From contig JAUXYA010000019.1 in assembly GCA_030684405.1 (NCBI GenBank), positions 124,001 through 188,000 on the forward strand: a stretch of 64,000 nt of DNA, read 5' to 3'. The translations under genes and the position numbers were made by a program. Position 1 is the stretch's first letter, and every line of letters begins with the position of its first letter. This document shows positions 17,711 through 26,786 of the stretch, one piece after another. The notes under the pieces are model-generated. The model saw only the letters and a program-made list of their open reading frames with translations. It did no database searches and had not been told where the DNA came from. The stretch is from Burkholderiales bacterium (GTDB lineage Bacteria > Pseudomonadota > Gammaproteobacteria > Burkholderiales > SG8-41).

Positions 17711-18412
17711 ATGAACTACCGCAAGCCTTTGATCCGCGCCGCTGTAGCCGCCATGTTTGCTCTCGCTGGAGCACACGCTCAGGCCGATCTCGTTTTCCTC
17801 GGCCCCCAGTCCGCCAGTGGCACCGGCATCGGCTCGGTCAACACCCTTCTGACGTTCCAGAGCCCTGCCAATTCAACTTTCGAAAGCGCCAGTGTCGGCT
17901 TGACGGCCGGTGGCGCACAAATCGCTACGGGCGATGCCAAAACCGGCGCATCGCAAACACAGGTTCTGTCCTTCAGCCTGCTCGGCATCACCGACGCCAG
18001 CAGCCTGCGCCTGGTGTTCAACGCCAGCGAGCCCGCTGGTAACAGCATCACCCTGGAGAGCCTGGTGATGAATGTGTTTGATTCCGGCAGTGGCAGCCTG
18101 CTGTTCAGTTCCAGCTACGCCGGTGTCCCACAGACCTTTGCTGACACCTTCACCGGCACCGGTACTTCAGGCTTCGTCTTCGCGCTCGATGCCGGGGATG
18201 CCGCGGCACTGCAGGCACTGCTTGCGCTGCCCGGATCCGGCAGCCACGTGATTGGTGTGTCCTCAAGTGCATCCTCGGCAACCGGAGGTGCGGAAACCAT
18301 CTATGTCGGCTCCAGCGTATCTGCAATACCGGAACCCGAAACCTACGCAATGATGGCTGCAGGACTGGGTCTGCTCGGTTTTGTTGCACGCCGCCGCAAG
18401 AAAACTGCCTGA
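17711..18412 (+). CDS. PEP-CTERM sorting domain protein
   Basis: 233 residues; AAGGA sits nine bases before the ATG. N-terminal signal peptide (IRAAVAAMFALAGAHAQAD), a low-complexity Ser/Gly/Ala/Thr-rich body with no cysteine, and a C-terminal sorting signal IPEPETYAMMAAGLGLLGFV ending ARRRKK. The body is unrelated at a glance to the preceding PEP-CTERM protein, but the sorting tail is nearly identical. Predicted exosortase substrate, exported and processed in the envelope. Monocistronic: own leader and terminator. Confidence 0.9.
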   Translation: MNYRKPLIRAAVAAMFALAGAHAQADLVFLGPQSASGTGIGSVNTLLTFQSPANSTFESASVGLTAGGAQIATGDAKTGASQTQVLSFSLLGITDASSLRLVFNASEPAGNSITLESLVMNVFDSGSGSLLFSSSYAGVPQTFADTFTGTGTSGFVFALDAGDAAALQALLALPGSGSHVIGVSSSASSATGGAETIYVGSSVSAIPEPETYAMMAAGLGLLGFVARRRKKTA

Positions 18413-18426
18413 ATTTCAGGCTCCGG

Positions 18427-18452
18427 AAATCCCGCTGCGGCGGGATTTTTTT
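18427..18452 (+). terminator. Rho-independent terminator after second PEP-CTERM gene
   Basis: Nine-base stem AAATCCCGC / GCGGGATTT around a TGCG loop, followed by more T residues, 15 bases after the stop. Same stem-loop core as the terminator at 17546. It also separates this gene from the convergent transglutaminase gene. Confidence 0.93.
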
Positions 18453-18476
18453 CGTCTGAAGCTGCGTCTTTCGCAA

Positions 18477-19349
18477 TCAGGCTAAGGCGTCATCGGTGGA
18501 CAAGGCGTCAACGCAGGCCAGCGGCAGCGAAATTCCCGCGGCAACATCCTCGATCCCCTCAATACCGATGCGCGGCGACTGGAAGCGCACAGCCCCGAAT
18601 ATTGTCGCGAACGCCACGTCGGCGGCATCGCGTCCGGTGCCGATGCGGATCAGCCCGGTCGGCAGCACCATTCCCGTAGGATCGAACAGATACCAGCGGT
18701 CGTCGAGAAACACCTCGACATAGGCATGAAAGTCGGGCGGACCGAATATGGGGTCCGAAGCGTAATCGATCCCGGTAACGAAACGGGCAGGAATGTTCAG
18801 CGCCCGGCACAGCGCAATCATCAGGTGCGCAAAATCGCGACATACTCCGACCTGCTCGATCAATGTATCGATCGCTGAAGTCATGGCATTGGAACTGCCG
18901 GACACAAACCGGGTGCGGCTGTGCACCCAGTCCTGAATTGCCCGCACCCGCCAGTACCCCTGGCGCAGACCTCCGAACTCCTGGTTGGCGAACTGGTGCA
19001 GACGGTCGGACTGACAGTAGCGGCTGGGATAAATGTAGGCGAGCGCCTCCGGCGGCAGCCCGGCGATCGGCACCTCGAAGACGCTGTCAGGAGACGCCAC
19101 ATGATGTACAAGGTCAACCACCGCGTCATAACGCACCGTCAGCGGCCCGGGCATTGCGCGCAACCTGGCATAACGGTTGCCGTGTCCTTTGTCGGCAAAC
19201 AATGCAACATCAACTGGCTGGCTGACCTGGAGATTTTCTGAAACGAGAGACTGACGCGGGGTCTGCGCTGCATGGATATTGAATATGAAATCACTGACTT
19301 GTCCGAGGATTTCATACTGCAGTTCAATGAACAGTTTCAGTCGAACCAT
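18477..19349 (-). CDS. Transglutaminase-like cysteine protease family protein
   Basis: 290 residues. The N-terminal beta domain and C-terminal transglutaminase core match the bacterial transglutaminase-like family. The catalytic triad is visible: Cys170 in QVGVCRDFAHL, His208 in PPDFHAYVEV and Asp223 in LFDPTGM. No signal peptide or membrane segment, so cytoplasmic. Family members are thought to be proteases or amide hydrolases; the substrate is unknown. Convergent with the second PEP-CTERM gene. Confidence 0.88.
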   Translation of the reverse strand: MVRLKLFIELQYEILGQVSDFIFNIHAAQTPRQSLVSENLQVSQPVDVALFADKGHGNRYARLRAMPGPLTVRYDAVVDLVHHVASPDSVFEVPIAGLPPEALAYIYPSRYCQSDRLHQFANQEFGGLRQGYWRVRAIQDWVHSRTRFVSGSSNAMTSAIDTLIEQVGVCRDFAHLMIALCRALNIPARFVTGIDYASDPIFGPPDFHAYVEVFLDDRWYLFDPTGMVLPTGLIRIGTGRDAADVAFATIFGAVRFQSPRIGIEGIEDVAAGISLPLACVDALSTDDALA

Positions 19350-19459
19350 GACTATCTACGCCTTCCGCCAATCAATGTTCGACGGCATACGCCGCGACTC
19401 GAAATGCACTGCGCCGGCAGCGCCGGCGCAGGACCCCAACGGTTTTGCCGGCGTATGGG

Positions 19460-19678
19460 TCAGTCCTTGCCGACCTGGTTGCCGATCAAGCCGCCCACCG
19501 CAGCCCCGCCGACCGTGCCGACGGCGCTGCCGCCGGTAAGCACTGCTCCACCCACGGCGCCGATACCGGCACCGATGGCCGTGCTTTCGTCACGCGGGGA
19601 CATTCCGGAACAGGCGCCGAGCGTGAGCAACAGCGCTGCGGAAACGGCCGTGGCCGTCATTCGTTTTGTCGTTTTCAT
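19460..19678 (-). CDS. Glycine-zipper lipoprotein, OsmB-like
   Basis: 72 residues from ATG at 19678 (upstream in-frame codons look non-coding). Lipoprotein signal with lipobox LGAC, then a glycine-zipper two-helix segment (IGAGIGAVGGAVLTGG, VGTVGGAAVGGLIGNQVG). OsmB-type proteins are small stress-induced envelope lipoproteins. Followed upstream on the same strand by a BON lipoprotein gene, so the two may form a stress-response pair. Confidence 0.82.
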   Translation of the reverse strand: MKTTKRMTATAVSAALLLTLGACSGMSPRDESTAIGAGIGAVGGAVLTGGSAVGTVGGAAVGGLIGNQVGKD

Positions 19679-19777
19679 TGGCTTACCTCTTGTTCGAACA
19701 TGGAAGTTGAATGTGCTGCCTTGTTGCCGGGACCGGGCCTTCAACACATGCCCGGCCCCGTTATTCCGGTTGTTGCT

Positions 19778-20089
19778 TTACTTGAGGCGCATGTCGTTCT
19801 TGACCGAAGTGACGCCGGCAATTCCGCGCGTAACTGTAACCGCCCTGTTGATGTCGGCCTGGGAGTTGACAAAACCGCTGAGCTGTACCACGCCCTTGAA
19901 GGTCTCGACATTGATTTCGGCGGACTTCAGCGTGGGATCGTTGAATATCGCTGCCTTGGTCCTGGTCGTGATCACGGTGTCATCCACATACTCACCAACA
20001 CTCGACTGCTTTGGATTCGATGCGCAACCGATCGTCGTGGCAAGGAGGAATGCGGCCACAACAGCGGATGCGCGTTTGAAGTATTTCAT
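19778..20089 (-). CDS. BON-domain lipoprotein (OsmY-like)
   Basis: 103 residues from ATG at 20089. The signal sequence ends in a lipobox-like TIGC, then one BON domain (VDDTVITTRTKAAIFNDP, AEINVETFKGVVQLSGFVNS, VTRGIAGVTSVKNDM). BON domains bind membranes or phospholipid, and single-domain forms such as OsmY respond to osmotic and envelope stress. Located 99 bases upstream (in transcription order) of the glycine-zipper lipoprotein gene. Confidence 0.88.
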   Translation of the reverse strand: MKYFKRASAVVAAFLLATTIGCASNPKQSSVGEYVDDTVITTRTKAAIFNDPTLKSAEINVETFKGVVQLSGFVNSQADINRAVTVTRGIAGVTSVKNDMRLK

Positions 20090-20317
20090 GAGGGTGACTC
20101 CGGATGATTGATGGGGTATTGCACAACCGGAGCATGGGCAGGTATGGCAAGGGCGTCTGTACGCTAAGCCACTGATCCCCGCCACATTCTTCAACTATAT
20201 GTACGGAAACGAACTTATAGGAGTGTTGTGCTGCTATAAGATTGATTAAAACACTCTTTGCGCAACTGCGGAACGCCATTGCGTATTGCGCGCTGAATTC
20301 CAAAGAGGATACCCCCG

Positions 20318-21061
20318 ATGCCCAGCCCCCACCATGTCACACAGAATCACCTGCTCGCCGCATTGCCCGCGGAAGACTTGTCACGCCTGCAACCCCATTT
20401 CGAACTCATCCCCTTGCCGCTGGGCTGGGCGGTCTACGAATCCGGACGCGATCAGGGGTATGTTTACTTCCCCACCACGGCCATCGTCTCGCTGCTCTAC
20501 GTGATGGAAGACGGCTCGTCCGCCGAAATTGCGATTGTCGGCAATGAGGGACTGGTCGGCATCGCATTGTTCATGGGTGGCGAAACCACGCCGAGCCGCG
20601 CAGTGGTGCAAAGTGCGGGCTACGGCTACCGCTTGCGGGCCGCAGTTACGAAAAAGGAGTTCGAGCGGGGAGGTCCCCTGCAGCTTCTCTTGCTGCGTTA
20701 CACGCAGGCCCTGATCACCCAGATGTCGCAGACCGCCGTCTGCAACCGCCACCACTCCCTGGAACAGCAACTGTGCCGCTGGCTGCTGCTGAGCATGGAT
20801 CGGCTGCCGTCAAACGAACTGAGAATGACCCAGGAACTGATCGCCAACATGCTCGGGGTTCGCCGCGAAGGGGTCACCGAGGCTGCCGGGAAATTGCAGA
20901 AAGACGGCCTCATCACTTACAGCCGCGGCCATATCACCATCCTTGACCGGCCCGGGCTGGAAAAACGGGTATGTGAATGTTACGCCGTGGTCAAAACGGA
21001 AATGGACCGCTTGCTGGCACCCCCTGAAAATAAGGCTGCACGCCCCGCTGCAATGCCCTGA
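20318..21061 (+). CDS. Crp/Fnr family transcriptional regulator
   Basis: 247 residues; AAAGAGGA precedes the ATG. N-terminal cyclic-nucleotide-binding-type barrel (YVYFPTTAIVSLLYVMEDGS, EIAIVGNEGLVG) and a C-terminal winged helix with recognition segment ANMLGVRREGVTEAAGKLQKDGLI. No FNR-type N-terminal cysteine cluster, so not an oxygen-sensing [4Fe-4S] FNR. Transcribed away from the BON lipoprotein gene across a 228-base A/T-rich spacer that must hold both promoters. Targets unknown. Confidence 0.9.
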   Translation: MPSPHHVTQNHLLAALPAEDLSRLQPHFELIPLPLGWAVYESGRDQGYVYFPTTAIVSLLYVMEDGSSAEIAIVGNEGLVGIALFMGGETTPSRAVVQSAGYGYRLRAAVTKKEFERGGPLQLLLLRYTQALITQMSQTAVCNRHHSLEQQLCRWLLLSMDRLPSNELRMTQELIANMLGVRREGVTEAAGKLQKDGLITYSRGHITILDRPGLEKRVCECYAVVKTEMDRLLAPPENKAARPAAMP

Positions 21062-21316
21062 TCCAAGCCCTATCGGATTCGTTACTGCGTTGTCACCAGT
21101 ATCAACGGAAATAAGCGATTTAAGTGTATTTTCAGCTGTCTTTAATTAAAATTGGTGCTTGCCTGCAGCGCCATTACCGGGCCAAAAAGACCGTAATGTG
21201 GAACTTTTTGGCAAGTTAGCAGCCACTTCCTGTATCATCCGTTTCCCGCCTGTGGCGCCGCGGCCCAGAGCCCGCGCCTCACCCACAGACTATGCAATCC
21301 GACAAGGAGCTTTCAG

Positions 21317-21586
21317 ATGCAAGCAATCCTGGATTTTTTGGCCAACGGTGGCGAGCGCCTCGACTCCGAGATCGCCTCCGCGACAGGTCTTTCGGTGGCG
21401 ATCGTGCGCGCCCGCGTGGCTGACCTGCATGCCAAGGGCGCCGTAATGACCTGCCGCTCGATTCGTTACAAGGATGGCAAGGAAATCGAGGCTGTGCTGT
21501 GCCGTATTTCGGGATACATCCCGCCTGCGGCCCCCGGCCGCAAATCGAAGGCGCAGATGCCGCCGAAGACTGCTACGGTGGACTGA
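21317..21586 (+). CDS. Small winged-helix DNA-binding-like protein
   Basis: 89 residues; ribosome site AAGGAG lies ten bases before the ATG. Residues 1-60 fit a helix-turn-helix/winged-helix module (ILDFLANGGERLDSEIASATGL, then IVRARVADLHAKGAVMTCRSI), the remaining tail is Pro/Lys-rich. This looks like the single-domain regulators common in betaproteobacteria. It is followed by its own terminator, so it is expressed alone. Could bind DNA or a partner protein. Confidence 0.72.
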   Translation: MQAILDFLANGGERLDSEIASATGLSVAIVRARVADLHAKGAVMTCRSIRYKDGKEIEAVLCRISGYIPPAAPGRKSKAQMPPKTATVD

Positions 21587-21614
21587 CCCGCAGCCTCAGC
21601 TGCCCCCTGAAAAG

Positions 21615-21637
21615 CCCGCCCGCCGGCGGGTTTTTTT
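21615..21637 (+). terminator. Rho-independent terminator
   Basis: Stem CCCGCC / GGCGGG around a CGCC loop, followed by seven T residues, about 30 bases after the small winged-helix gene. Ends that transcript before the SLC13 gene. Confidence 0.9.
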
Positions 21638-21699
21638 ATTGCCTGCTGCGGTTGGCCCACGGAACACAGATTGCTGTCCGCTTCAACGATAATCCCGTC

Positions 21700-23535
21700 A
21701 TGAATAACGACCAACTCCTGATCGTATTGATCCTTGCTGCAACCACAACCCTGTTCCTCTGGGGCCGCTGGCGCCACGACATGGTGGCGGTTGCCGCGCT
21801 GTTCGCCTGCGTGGTCGCCGGCGTGGTTCCTGCCGCAAATGCGTTCGCCGGCTTTGGCCATCCGGCGGTAATCACCGTCGCCTGCATCCTGATTCTCAGC
21901 AGCGGCCTGAAGAACTCCGGCGCGGTCGATGCCCTGATGCGTTACGCCGTGCCGACAGCGTCGGGACCCACCCTGACCATCGCCGCGCTCGCTGCGCTGG
22001 CTGCGCTGCTCTCCGCATTCATGAACAATGTCGGCGCACTCGCGCTATTGATGCCCGTGGCATTGCAGATTGCCGCAAAACAGTCCTTGCCGCCGGGAAA
22101 GGTTCTGATGCCGCTGGCCTTCGGCTCCATCCTCGGCGGCATGACCACGCTGATCGGTACGCCGCCCAACCTGATCGTCTCCGGATTCCGCCAGCAGACC
22201 GGTGCTGGCAACTTCGCGATGTTCGATTTCGCGCCGGTAGGCGTCGCCGTCACACTGTGCGGCGTGCTGTTCATCGCGCTGATCGGCTGGCGGCTGGTGC
22301 CGGCGCGCAAGCAGGCGGTCACGGAGGGGTTCGACACCGGCGCCTATCTCACCGAGGCCAAGGTTTCGGACGCCAGCAACGCGGCAGGCAAGCGTTTGTT
22401 CGAAGTCGACCGGAAGCTCGACGAGACCGGCGCTCAGGTCATCGGCGTAGTGCGCAACAACGTGCGCGTCAACGCGCCCAGCCGCGGCTGGATGGTGCGC
22501 GCGGGGGATATCCTGATCATCGAGGCCGAAGCCAGCGCCCTGCCCACGGCGCTGTCGGCGCTGGGACTGCGGCTCGAGGAAGACAAGCTGCCGCCGCCGG
22601 CCGAGGAGGGGACCGACAACACGCAGCCCGCAAAACCTGCGCCCGAGGGAGAAGGCAAGCCGGAACCTCAGGCAGCCGCCGAGGACGTCATCCTGATGGA
22701 ACTGGCGGTGCTGCCGGGCTCGTCGCTCACCGAGCGCTCGGCCAGCGACCTGCGGCTGCGCACCCGCTATGGCATCAACTTGCTCGCAGTATCGCGCCAG
22801 GGCCGCCGCTCGCTGGCGCGGCTGCGCTCCATGCGCCTCGCTGCCGGCGACGTGCTGCTGATGCAGGGTTCGCCGGAGGCACTCTCGGAATTCGCGGCCA
22901 GCGCCGGCTGCGTGCCTCTCGCGGCGCGCGAACTGCGCATTCCCGACAAACGCCGAGCGCTCACCGCCTTCGGGATCATGGCTGCAGCAGTCACCGCCGC
23001 AGCGCTCGGCGTGCCCGCCGCACTCGCATTCATGGCCGGCGTGTTGGCATCACTGGCGTTGCGCACCGTTCCCCCGCGCAGCGCCTACGATGCCGTGGAC
23101 TGGCCGGTGATCGTTCTGCTCGCCGCGCTGATTCCCGTCGCCGGCGCGATGGAAACTACCGGCGCCGCCTACGTGATGGCGCGTTTCATGCTGGAGCATA
23201 TCGCCGGTGGCCATGTGATCGCCGGTCTGGTGCTGGTGTTAGTCGTCACCATGACGCTGTCGGACCTGATGAACAACGCAGCCACCGCCGCGGTAATGTG
23301 CCCCATCGCCATCAGTACCGCGAACCAGCTCGGCGTCAACTCCGATCCATTCCTGATGGCTGTCGCCATCGGCGCCTCCTGCGCCTTCCTCACGCCGATC
23401 GGCCACCAGAACAACACGCTGATCCTCGGCCCCGGCGGCTTCCACTTCGGTGACTATTGGCGTATGGGGCTGCCGCTGGAGTTGCTGGTGATCGCCGTCA
23501 GCGTTCCCTTGCTCCTGACTTTCTGGCCGTTTTAA
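21700..23535 (+). CDS. SLC13/DASS-type anion permease with internal RCK_C (TrkA-C) domains
   Basis: 611 residues from ATG 21700; the longer open frame upstream crosses a terminator. Two membrane halves with the family motifs NNVGALALLMPVALQIAAK, GSILGGMTTLIGTPPNLIVS and, near the C-terminus, LMNNAATAAVMCPIAISTA and ASCAFLTPIGHQNN. Between them lie cytoplasmic TrkA-C-like domains (residues about 205-410) separated by a Pro/Glu linker. The family moves sulfate, dicarboxylates or other anions with Na+ or H+. Substrate not predictable from sequence. Confidence 0.9.
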   Translation: MNNDQLLIVLILAATTTLFLWGRWRHDMVAVAALFACVVAGVVPAANAFAGFGHPAVITVACILILSSGLKNSGAVDALMRYAVPTASGPTLTIAALAALAALLSAFMNNVGALALLMPVALQIAAKQSLPPGKVLMPLAFGSILGGMTTLIGTPPNLIVSGFRQQTGAGNFAMFDFAPVGVAVTLCGVLFIALIGWRLVPARKQAVTEGFDTGAYLTEAKVSDASNAAGKRLFEVDRKLDETGAQVIGVVRNNVRVNAPSRGWMVRAGDILIIEAEASALPTALSALGLRLEEDKLPPPAEEGTDNTQPAKPAPEGEGKPEPQAAAEDVILMELAVLPGSSLTERSASDLRLRTRYGINLLAVSRQGRRSLARLRSMRLAAGDVLLMQGSPEALSEFAASAGCVPLAARELRIPDKRRALTAFGIMAAAVTAAALGVPAALAFMAGVLASLALRTVPPRSAYDAVDWPVIVLLAALIPVAGAMETTGAAYVMARFMLEHIAGGHVIAGLVLVLVVTMTLSDLMNNAATAAVMCPIAISTANQLGVNSDPFLMAVAIGASCAFLTPIGHQNNTLILGPGGFHFGDYWRMGLPLELLVIAVSVPLLLTFWPF

Positions 23536-23584
23536 GCAGAACGCACGGCAGGCGCGCCCTGCGATAACCAGTGACCGGACCGGC

Positions 23585-24838
23585 TCATGCCGGCCGATCC
23601 GGGGTGCGCGGATCGAGTTCGAGCACCACCGGAGAACTGGTGGCAACAGTCACGTAGGCCGCCTGCTGGTCAACCGGCAGCGAGGTACCTGTGCGCAGGC
23701 GCCACAAGCCAAACAGGGTCATCGCCGTCAGCACCAGTGCAAAATACACCAGCAATCCGCCGGGACCGTAAAAATCCATCATCACACCTGCGGCCAGAGG
23801 GCCCAGCACCGCTCCGATGCCGTGGACCAGCAGCAGCGTGCTCGCCGCCTCGAGCACGTCGTCCTGCGCGATGCGGTCGTTGATCAGGGCGACGCTCAGA
23901 CCATAGATGGAGAAAACGAGGCCGCCGTAGAAAAAAGTGCAGAGGATCAGCGCCGTCACCGAAACCGATTTCAGCCCGTTGGCGAGCGCCGCGAGGATTG
24001 CCGCCAGCGTGCAGACAATGACCAGCACCAGCCGCCGGTCCTGCCGGTCCGAAGCATGACCCACCGGCCATTGCAGCAGTGCGCCGCCGAATATCGTGAT
24101 CCCCATGAATGCGGCAACGCCGAGTTCGGTCAGCCCGATGCGCTGGCCGAACACGGCGCCCATGCCAAAAAATGCACTGTTGAGCAGCCCCGATACCAGC
24201 GCTGCCGCAGCGCCCAGCGGGGAAATTGCGTACAGCCGTTGCACGCTCATTTTCGGCACCGTCACCGGGCGCGGTTCCGGCGTCCGCGTGAACGCCACCG
24301 GGACCAGTGCGAGCGAGAGGAGTATCGACACCAGTCCCAGTGGTACGAAACCGAGCACGTCTCCGGCCAGCACCAGAAACTGACCCACCCCCATCGCCAC
24401 CAGAGTCACGCCGACATAAGCGGCGAACACGCGGCCGCGGGCGGCATTCGGCGCCTGCACATTGAGCCAGCTCTCCATCACCATGTAGAGGCCGACGAGG
24501 CAGAAGCCGGTGATCATGCGCAGCAGCCCCCACACCCAGGGATCAATCGCGATCGCATGCACGATGGCAGTAGTCGAGGCGATCGAGGCCAGGGCGGTGA
24601 AGGCGCGGATATGGCCGACGCGGCGGATCAGCGCCGGACACAGCAGAGTACCGATGACGAACCCGGCGAAATACGACGACATCACCAGGCCGGTGGCTAC
24701 GGTCGAAAAATTCTCGGCACTGGCCCGCAGCCCGAGTGCGGTGAAGAACAGGCCGATGCCCACCAGCAGGATGCCGCTGGCAAGCAGAAGGAAAAAGACC
24801 GAAGTCCAGGTTGCTGAGAGTTCGGATTTTGCAGACAA
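23585..24838 (-). CDS. MFS transporter
   Basis: About 417 residues from a TTG at 24838 with GGGAA upstream; the frame stays open to 24952 but that extension is not hydrophobic or conserved-looking. Twelve predicted helices, with the MFS loop 2-3 region ALIRRVGHIRAFTAL and the central loop GHASDRQDRRLVLVIV. Resembles the YcaD-like MFS group. No neighbour indicates substrate. The C-terminus ends with a polar tail. Confidence 0.85.
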   Translation of the reverse strand: MSAKSELSATWTSVFFLLLASGILLVGIGLFFTALGLRASAENFSTVATGLVMSSYFAGFVIGTLLCPALIRRVGHIRAFTALASIASTTAIVHAIAIDPWVWGLLRMITGFCLVGLYMVMESWLNVQAPNAARGRVFAAYVGVTLVAMGVGQFLVLAGDVLGFVPLGLVSILLSLALVPVAFTRTPEPRPVTVPKMSVQRLYAISPLGAAAALVSGLLNSAFFGMGAVFGQRIGLTELGVAAFMGITIFGGALLQWPVGHASDRQDRRLVLVIVCTLAAILAALANGLKSVSVTALILCTFFYGGLVFSIYGLSVALINDRIAQDDVLEAASTLLLVHGIGAVLGPLAAGVMMDFYGPGGLLVYFALVLTAMTLFGLWRLRTGTSLPVDQQAAYVTVATSSPVVLELDPRTPDRPA

Positions 24839-25043
24839 GGTGATTTCCCGGCGTAAGAAATGAGGAAAACGAAGATTCAGGGCACCGGATGTTCGATTTA
24901 AACACAGGCTCCCTGCACGGTCACGCCGACCGCATTCGCGAATTCCTGCCAATGCGAAATCCAGGACGCCAGCGATCTCGTGAACATTGAATCGAACTGC
25001 CTTGATGCAATCCGCGCGCTTCTCGGGCCAAAACCGGCAACCA

Positions 25044-25211
25044 TCAGCGCTGGCGGGCCGGCGGCTCCTTGACCGGTTTGCGTGGCTGCTCCGGATTCCG
25101 GGGCGGGTCCTTGACCGGCTTTTCGTCCGGCTTCGGATCCGAAACCGGTGGTTGGTTTTCGCGGTCAGGCTGCCGCACGCCGGGATGGCGCCTGCCCGGC
25201 TGCTCGCTCAT
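25044..25211 (-). CDS. Small proline/charged-rich protein, uncertain
   Basis: 55 residues from ATG at 25211 with a G-rich ribosome site (GGGGGG) seven bases upstream. The sequence is Pro/Arg/Lys/Asp-rich and probably disordered (PDRENQPPVSDPKPDEKPVK). No recognised domain. It lies just after the mscS-like gene on the same strand and could be co-transcribed. It may be non-coding. Confidence 0.35.
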   Translation of the reverse strand: MSEQPGRRHPGVRQPDRENQPPVSDPKPDEKPVKDPPRNPEQPRKPVKEPPARQR

Positions 25212-25233
25212 GATGCCCCCCGGTCCACGGTCA

Positions 25234-26112
25234 TCATTCGGCCTGCGGCGTCGCCGGCCCACCGCTGCGGATATGCAGGTCACGCTGCGGGAACGGGATT
25301 TCGATGCCCTGCTCGCGGAAACGCTCGTGAATGGCCATGTTCAGCGCGCTCACCAGCCAGCCCTTGCGATGAACCTGCGAGTCACTCCAGACGCGCAGCT
25401 CAAACTCCAGCGCACTGTCGCCGAATCCTGTCATCCGGACCGCCGGCGGAGGATCCCGCAGGACTTCCTTCTCCTGCGCGGCGACTTCCAGCAAAACCTT
25501 TTCGACCTTGCGCACGTCGCTGCCATAGGAAACACCGACCGGCACCCGAAAACGCACCTTGCCGTCGTTGTACATCCAGTTCACCACGTTTTCAGTGATG
25601 AACTTGGAGTTCGGCACGATGATGGCGATATTGTCGTTGGTCAGCACCACTGTGCTGCGGGCGCCGATCTCAATGACGTCACCCTCGACGTCATTCACCT
25701 CAATCCGGTCGCCGATCTTGATCGGCCGCTCAAACATGATGATCAGGCCGGAGAAAAAATTGCTGATCACGTTTTGCAGGCCGAAGCCGACGCCAATGCC
25801 CAGCGCTCCAGCCAGCACATTGAGCGTGGTCAGGTCGATCCCGGCCGTCTGGAGGATTACCAGCAGGCCGATCAGCAGCAGCAGGTAACGAGCCAGGGTC
25901 CCCGCAGCCTGCCGCACCGCGATATCAAGGCTGGTGCGACTCAGCACTTTCTCTGCCAGGTTCTGCACCCACTTCGCGACCCAAAACAGCAGGACTGCAA
26001 AAAAAACCAGGTAAGCCACCAGCCACAGGGTGATTTGAGTGCCGCCCAGCGACAACAATGGCATTTCAAGCACGGCGCGCGCTCGATCCAGCCAAGCCTG
26101 CATATTGGTCAT
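25234..26112 (-). CDS. MscS-family mechanosensitive ion channel
   Basis: 292 residues from ATG at 26112 (GGAG upstream). Three N-terminal membrane helices and the MscS core: pore helix VLAGALGIGVGFGLQNVISN, then FERPIKIGDRIEVNDVEGDV and VPNSKFITENVVNW. The C-terminal alpha/beta domain ends FPQRDLHIRS. Small-conductance channel of the inner membrane that opens under hypo-osmotic tension. Length matches compact MscS proteins. Confidence 0.93.
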   Translation of the reverse strand: MTNMQAWLDRARAVLEMPLLSLGGTQITLWLVAYLVFFAVLLFWVAKWVQNLAEKVLSRTSLDIAVRQAAGTLARYLLLLIGLLVILQTAGIDLTTLNVLAGALGIGVGFGLQNVISNFFSGLIIMFERPIKIGDRIEVNDVEGDVIEIGARSTVVLTNDNIAIIVPNSKFITENVVNWMYNDGKVRFRVPVGVSYGSDVRKVEKVLLEVAAQEKEVLRDPPPAVRMTGFGDSALEFELRVWSDSQVHRKGWLVSALNMAIHERFREQGIEIPFPQRDLHIRSGGPATPQAE

Positions 26113-26281
26113 CAAGGCAACTCCGGGGAACGCCTGCGCATTTCGGACTTCGGGATGGAGGCGATATTAGCACTCCCTGATCGCGCTCCATTGTAGGGAC
26201 GCGCCCGACCAATTCGGGCCGCGCGAGCATCCGGGCCGGATTCCCGGCTATCGGCTACGCAAACGGAAAGCAGGACGCACC

Positions 26282-26303
26282 GCACGGGGCTGACGCCCCG
26301 TGC
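26282..26303. repeat. GC-rich perfect hairpin
   Basis: GCACGGGGC and GCCCCGTGC flank a TGAC loop (22 bases). It lies about 80 bases upstream of the small RHH gene. It shares the GGGGCTGA-n-GCCCC core with the hairpin at 17667. No T-run, so it is not an evident terminator; possibly a REP-type element or operator. Confidence 0.5.
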
Positions 26304-26385
26304 ATGGCCTGTGAGATGATTCAGGCAGAACACCATCGCCTTTGCACACGCGGAACCCTTCGGCACCGCGCATCGAGACACGACC

Positions 26386-26649
26386 TTGGCCAAAAAAAAA
26401 TTCAAGCAAGCTGCCGGACAACCCGCACTGGGCTTTGGCAACAAGCCGGAAAAACTGGTGGTCACGCTGGACGCCGCAGTGCTCTCGGAACTCCGACGCC
26501 GTCATGAGGAAACCGGGGCCACGATGGCCGAGATGGTCCGCCGCGCGGTCAAATTCTGGATCGCCGGCACCAAAGCCGCTGCAGTTGCGACCGAAGAACA
26601 CACTTTTCGGCGCGTCAACAAGGGGCGGGGCGGCGGCGGGACCGTTTAG
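26386..26649 (+). CDS. Ribbon-helix-helix-like small protein
   Basis: 87 residues from TTG 26386. The centre fits a ribbon-helix-helix fold: strand KLVVTLDAAV, helix LSELRRRHEETG, turn, helix TMAEMVRRAVKFWIAG. Such proteins are CopG-like repressors, plasmid-type antitoxins or small DNA-binding factors. The N-terminus is Lys-rich and the C-terminus is Arg/Gly-rich (RVNKGRGGGG). No toxin-like partner is adjacent, so a toxin-antitoxin role is not supported. Confidence 0.6.
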   Translation: MAKKKFKQAAGQPALGFGNKPEKLVVTLDAAVLSELRRRHEETGATMAEMVRRAVKFWIAGTKAAAVATEEHTFRRVNKGRGGGGTV

Positions 26650-26786
26650 AACCTATTGTGTAAACACCCACACTTGCGAGACCTGCGTAATTCCCTGGGG
26701 TTGCACCGGATCGCCTCAGCGGTATAGTGCGTTCCGCGTCATTTCCCCCTCTCCCCCTCCCGCAAGCGATGCGGGACAATAACGCC

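Noticed and set aside
19272-20111. 279-residue + strand frame across the transglutaminase and lipoprotein genes
   Set aside because: It runs antisense to three recognisable minus-strand genes and has a low-complexity Pro/Ala/Thr translation.
26386-26649. Ribbon-helix-helix protein as antitoxin
   Set aside because: No toxin-sized partner gene on the same strand on either side.
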